The notes under the pieces were generated by a model. That model worked only from the letters and a program-made list of their open reading frames with translations. It had not been told where the DNA came from and ran no database searches. DNA of 64,000 nt from Marinovum sp034669705. Its GTDB lineage: Bacteria; Pseudomonadota; Alphaproteobacteria; Rhodobacterales; Rhodobacteraceae. The stretch spans positions 1 to 64,000 of the forward strand of contig NZ_JAXMOR010000013.1 of NCBI RefSeq assembly GCF_034669705.1, written 5' to 3'. The position numbers were made by a program, and so were the translations under genes. Shown here piece by piece: positions 61,421 to 64,000 of this stretch (the stretch's first letter is position 1; every line of letters starts with the position of its first letter).

Positions 61421-62358
61421 TGGAAGCGATGATCGACACCGAGGCGCGCACCTTCATCGAGGTCACCGAATATTGGGTGCCCGAGGAGGGCGTGCTGAAA
61501 CTGGCAGGCGGCAACTACGGCGACCTGACGGAGTTTCGCGCTGCCTCGGGCCAGACCAGCTTTGCCAAGGGCGAAGGCCTGCCCGGCACCGCCTGGGCCG
61601 AGGAGCGCCCGGTGGTCTTCAAGACATTGGACCCCGCCACCTTCAAACGCGCCGAGGCGGCGAAGGCCGCCGGTCTGACCAGCGCCGTGGCGGTGCCGCT
61701 GTTTGACGGTGCGGAGCTCAAGGCGGTTCTGGTGGTGCTCTGCGGCGATGGCGAAGAGCGCATTGGCGCGCTCGAGGTCTGGCAGGCGCAGGACACCCTG
61801 CTGATGCTGAACGATGGCTATTACGGCGCCGCCAAACATTTCGAGTTCGTCTCGAAGCACACCCATTTCCCGCGCGGCCAGGGCCTGCCGGGCGCGGTCT
61901 GGGCGGCGAACACGCCGATCCTGATGCGCGACCTGGGCTCGGCCTATGGCTTCGTCCGCTCCGAAAGCGCCGGACAGGCGGGGCTCACCACCGGGCTTGG
62001 CCTGCCAATCCCGGTGCCCTCTGGCGAGACCTTCGTGCTGACGCTGCTTTCGGCCCGCGGCACGCCGATCGCCCGACGCTTCGAGATCTGGGACGCCCGC
62101 GCCGCGAAGGTCGGCAAGGACAGTGCCGCAGTGCTGATCGACGGCATCTGCGCCCGCGAGGGCCGGCTTTGGGCTGGCGAGGGCGAAGAGCCGCGCCGCG
62201 CCACCGCCTGGCAGGGCCTGATCGGCCGGGTTCTGGGCACCGGCCTGCCGGTGGTCGACCAGGGCGTCGCCGGCATCGCGGCAGGCTACGACAACGTCGT
62301 CGCCCTGCCCCTCCATTCCAAGGGCGAGCTGTCTCACATCGTCGCCTGGTATTCGTGA
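61417..62358 (+). CDS. twin-GAF-domain protein in nitrate operon
   Basis: The 313-residue protein has two GAF-like units with internally similar motifs: VLKLAGGNYGDL with FAKGEGLPGTAWAEERPVVF (residues 28-70), and HFEFVSKHTHFPRGQGLPGA followed by VWAANTPILMRDL (about 144-180). A third motif, GLIGRVLGTGLPVV, lies near 268. There is no kinase, cyclase or DNA-binding output domain. It is coupled to nrtC (ATGA overlap) and lies 11 bases before nirB. A small-ligand sensor that modulates the transporter or nitrite reductase is plausible. Confidence 0.75.
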   Translation: MMEAMIDTEARTFIEVTEYWVPEEGVLKLAGGNYGDLTEFRAASGQTSFAKGEGLPGTAWAEERPVVFKTLDPATFKRAEAAKAAGLTSAVAVPLFDGAELKAVLVVLCGDGEERIGALEVWQAQDTLLMLNDGYYGAAKHFEFVSKHTHFPRGQGLPGAVWAANTPILMRDLGSAYGFVRSESAGQAGLTTGLGLPIPVPSGETFVLTLLSARGTPIARRFEIWDARAAKVGKDSAAVLIDGICAREGRLWAGEGEEPRRATAWQGLIGRVLGTGLPVVDQGVAGIAAGYDNVVALPLHSKGELSHIVAWYS

Positions 62359-62369
62359 AAGGAAACGAC

Positions 62370-64000
62370 ATGCAGAAACTGGTCGTTATCGGCGCCGGCA
62401 TGGCCTCGGGACGGGTGCTGGAGCACCTGTTCGAGCAAGCCCCGGACGCCTATGAAGTCACCCTGTTCAACGCCGAGCCGCGCGGCAACTACAACCGCAT
62501 TATGCTCTCGCCGGTGCTGTCGGGCGAAAAGAGCTATGCCGAGATCGTCACCCATGACGACGATTTCTACAATGGCAACAAGGTCACCTGCCGCTTTGGC
62601 GAGTCGGTCGTCGGCATCGACCGCGACCGCAAAGTGGTGATCGGCGAGCATGGCGAAGTGGCCTATGACAAGCTGCTGATCGGCACCGGTTCCGCCCCCT
62701 TCATCATCCCGGTGCCGGGCAAGGACCTGCCCGGCGTGATCTCCTACCGCGATCTCGATGACACCAACGCAATGATCGAGGCCTCCGCCAAGGGCGGCAG
62801 CGCCGTGGTGATCGGCGGCGGTCTTCTGGGTCTGGAAGCGGCCGCCGGCCTCGCCCAGCGCGGCATGGACGTGACCGTGCTGCACCTTATGGGCCACCTG
62901 ATGGAACGCCAGCTTGACGAAGCGGCAGGCTACCTGCTGCGCAAGGACCTGGAGGGGCGCGGGATTACCGTGAAGACCCAGGCCTCGACCAAGGCCATTC
63001 TCGGCGAGGACCGCGCCGAAGCGGTGCTCTTGGAAAGCGGCGAGACCCTGCCCGCCGATCTGGTGGTCATGGCCGTCGGCATCCGGCCCGAGACGCGGCT
63101 GGCCAATGACGCCGGTCTCGAAGTAGGGCGCGGCATCGACGTCAACGCCCAGATGCAGACCTCCGACCCCGACATCTATGCCGTCGGCGAATGCGTCGAG
63201 TTCGACGGTCAGCTCTTCGGTCTCGTCGCGCCGCTCTATGACCAGGCCAAGATCGTGGCCGCGTCCCTGCTCGGCGACGCCGGCGCCTTTGTGCCCAAGG
63301 AGCTGTCGACCAAGCTCAAGGTCACCGGCTGCGACCTGTTCTCCGCCGGCGATTTTGCCGAGGGCGAGGGCCGCGAGGACATCGTGTTCCGCGATCCGGC
63401 GCGCGGCGTCTACAAACGGCTGGTGATCGAAGGCGACAAGCTGGTCGGCGCGGTGATGTATGGCGACACGGCGGACGGCAACTGGTTCTTCGGGTTGATC
63501 AAGGACGGCACCTCGATCGAAGAGATGCGCGACACGCTGATCTTTGGCCCGTCGTATCAGGGAGGTGCCGCCGCGGACCCTCTGTCAGCCGTTGCAGCAT
63601 TGCCGCTTGATGCGGAAATCTGTGGCTGCAACGGCATCTGCAAGGGCACCATCGTATCGGCCATCGAAGCCGGGGCCACAGACCTCGGCGCAATCAAGGC
63701 CACCACCAAGGCCAGCGCCTCCTGCGGCACCTGCACCGGGCTGGTGGAGCAGGTCCTGCAAGTTACCCTCGGCGACGATTTCCAGATGCCCGCCGCGCAG
63801 GCGATCTGCGGCTGCACCGACCTCAGCCACGAGGACGTGCGCCGGCTGATCAAATCGAGCGAGCTGAAATCGCAGGCCGCGGTCTGGCAGGAGCTGGGCT
63901 GGACCACGCCGAACGGCTGCCATGTCTGCCGCCCGGCGGTGAACTACTACCTGCTGGCCGACTGGCCGCTGGAGTATCAGGACGACCCGCAAAGCCGCTT
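62370..64000 (+). CDS. nirB: NAD(P)H nitrite reductase large subunit, partial (3' end beyond window)
   Basis: The frame is open from ATG 62370 to the window end (543 codons visible). The N-terminal FAD/NAD module shows LVVIGAGMASGRVLEHLF and AVVIGGGLLGLEAAAGLAQR. After residue 410 come two BFD-like [2Fe-2S] units with Cys in EICGCNGICKG, ASCGTCTGLV, AICGCTDLS and GCHVCRPAVNYYL. The siroheme/[4Fe-4S] catalytic domain expected for NirB would follow outside the window. It reduces nitrite to ammonium in the cytoplasm. Ribosome site AAAGGAAACG lies just upstream. Confidence 0.93.
   Translation, partial: MQKLVVIGAGMASGRVLEHLFEQAPDAYEVTLFNAEPRGNYNRIMLSPVLSGEKSYAEIVTHDDDFYNGNKVTCRFGESVVGIDRDRKVVIGEHGEVAYDKLLIGTGSAPFIIPVPGKDLPGVISYRDLDDTNAMIEASAKGGSAVVIGGGLLGLEAAAGLAQRGMDVTVLHLMGHLMERQLDEAAGYLLRKDLEGRGITVKTQASTKAILGEDRAEAVLLESGETLPADLVVMAVGIRPETRLANDAGLEVGRGIDVNAQMQTSDPDIYAVGECVEFDGQLFGLVAPLYDQAKIVAASLLGDAGAFVPKELSTKLKVTGCDLFSAGDFAEGEGREDIVFRDPARGVYKRLVIEGDKLVGAVMYGDTADGNWFFGLIKDGTSIEEMRDTLIFGPSYQGGAAADPLSAVAALPLDAEICGCNGICKGTIVSAIEAGATDLGAIKATTKASASCGTCTGLVEQVLQVTLGDDFQMPAAQAICGCTDLSHEDVRRLIKSSELKSQAAVWQELGWTTPNGCHVCRPAVNYYLLADWPLEYQDDPQSR

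Noticed and set aside
1..64000. CRISPR arrays, tRNA and rRNA genes
   Set aside because: I looked for regularly spaced direct repeats and for cloverleaf or rRNA signatures and saw none; the only tandem repeats are inside the two coding genes described.

Overview
The window is GC-rich, densely coded DNA that looks alphaproteobacterial, most likely Rhodobacterales (roseobacter/Paracoccus type). The evidence is the combination of an N-methylglutamate pathway operon for methylamine, TRAP and TctABC transporters, a rhizobial-style rhaRSTPQUK/rhaDI locus, RTX and Hint-domain proteins, and a NasT/NasS-controlled nitrate operon. I saw no rRNA, tRNA, CRISPR array or replication origin. No name or accession is claimed; assignments rest on recognised protein families and motifs.

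Positions 1-8250 are an accessory region: an IS21-type end, scraps of IS66 transposase, a resolvase and an IS3-type OrfA, a small mobilisation-like protein, two Tad-type pseudopilin-like genes, a Hint-domain protein, an unknown His/Asp-rich protein built from two 72-residue repeats, and a TetR gene divergent from a small ORF plus an RTX protein. Coding is sparse and several stretches hold only debris.

Positions 8251-20329 hold the indirect methylamine oxidation pathway: mgdABCD (N-methylglutamate dehydrogenase), an AraC-type and an XRE-cupin regulator, mgsABC (N-methylglutamate synthase) and gmaS (gamma-glutamylmethylamide synthetase). Methylamine is coupled to glutamate, converted to N-methylglutamate and oxidised to a C1 unit while glutamate is regenerated.

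Positions 20537-34172 carry uncharacterised carbohydrate or sugar-acid catabolism. A dctPQM TRAP operon with an aldo/keto reductase faces two co-directional minus-strand units: tctCBA-isomerase-enolase-tetR, and Gfo/Idh/MocA oxidoreductase-DUF993-isomerase. Both units have the same CTAC-N6-GTAG inverted repeat in front of them, so they probably form one TetR regulon. Positions 34219-44966 hold the L-rhamnose locus: rhaI and rhaD on the minus strand, divergent from rhaR, S, T, P, Q, U and K on the plus strand, with a 25-bp perfect palindrome in the shared promoter.

Positions 45159-54710 are mixed: a LysR regulator, an orphan ATP-grasp protein, a VOC protein divergent from a coupled C45 acyltransferase-like/nitrilase pair with two 17-bp palindromes between them, and a polyprenyl-phosphate sugar module (GT-C glycosyltransferase, HAD-UbiA fusion, SMR-type flippase). 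Positions 55109-64000 are nitrate assimilation: nasT, nasS, a leader with a two-hexaloop ANTAR target and an intrinsic terminator, nrtA, nrtB, a fused tandem-ATPase nrtC, a twin-GAF protein, and the 5' part of nirB, which runs off the end. A diverged repeat of about 170 bp occurs in two intergenic regions (13711 and 54790) in opposite orientation.
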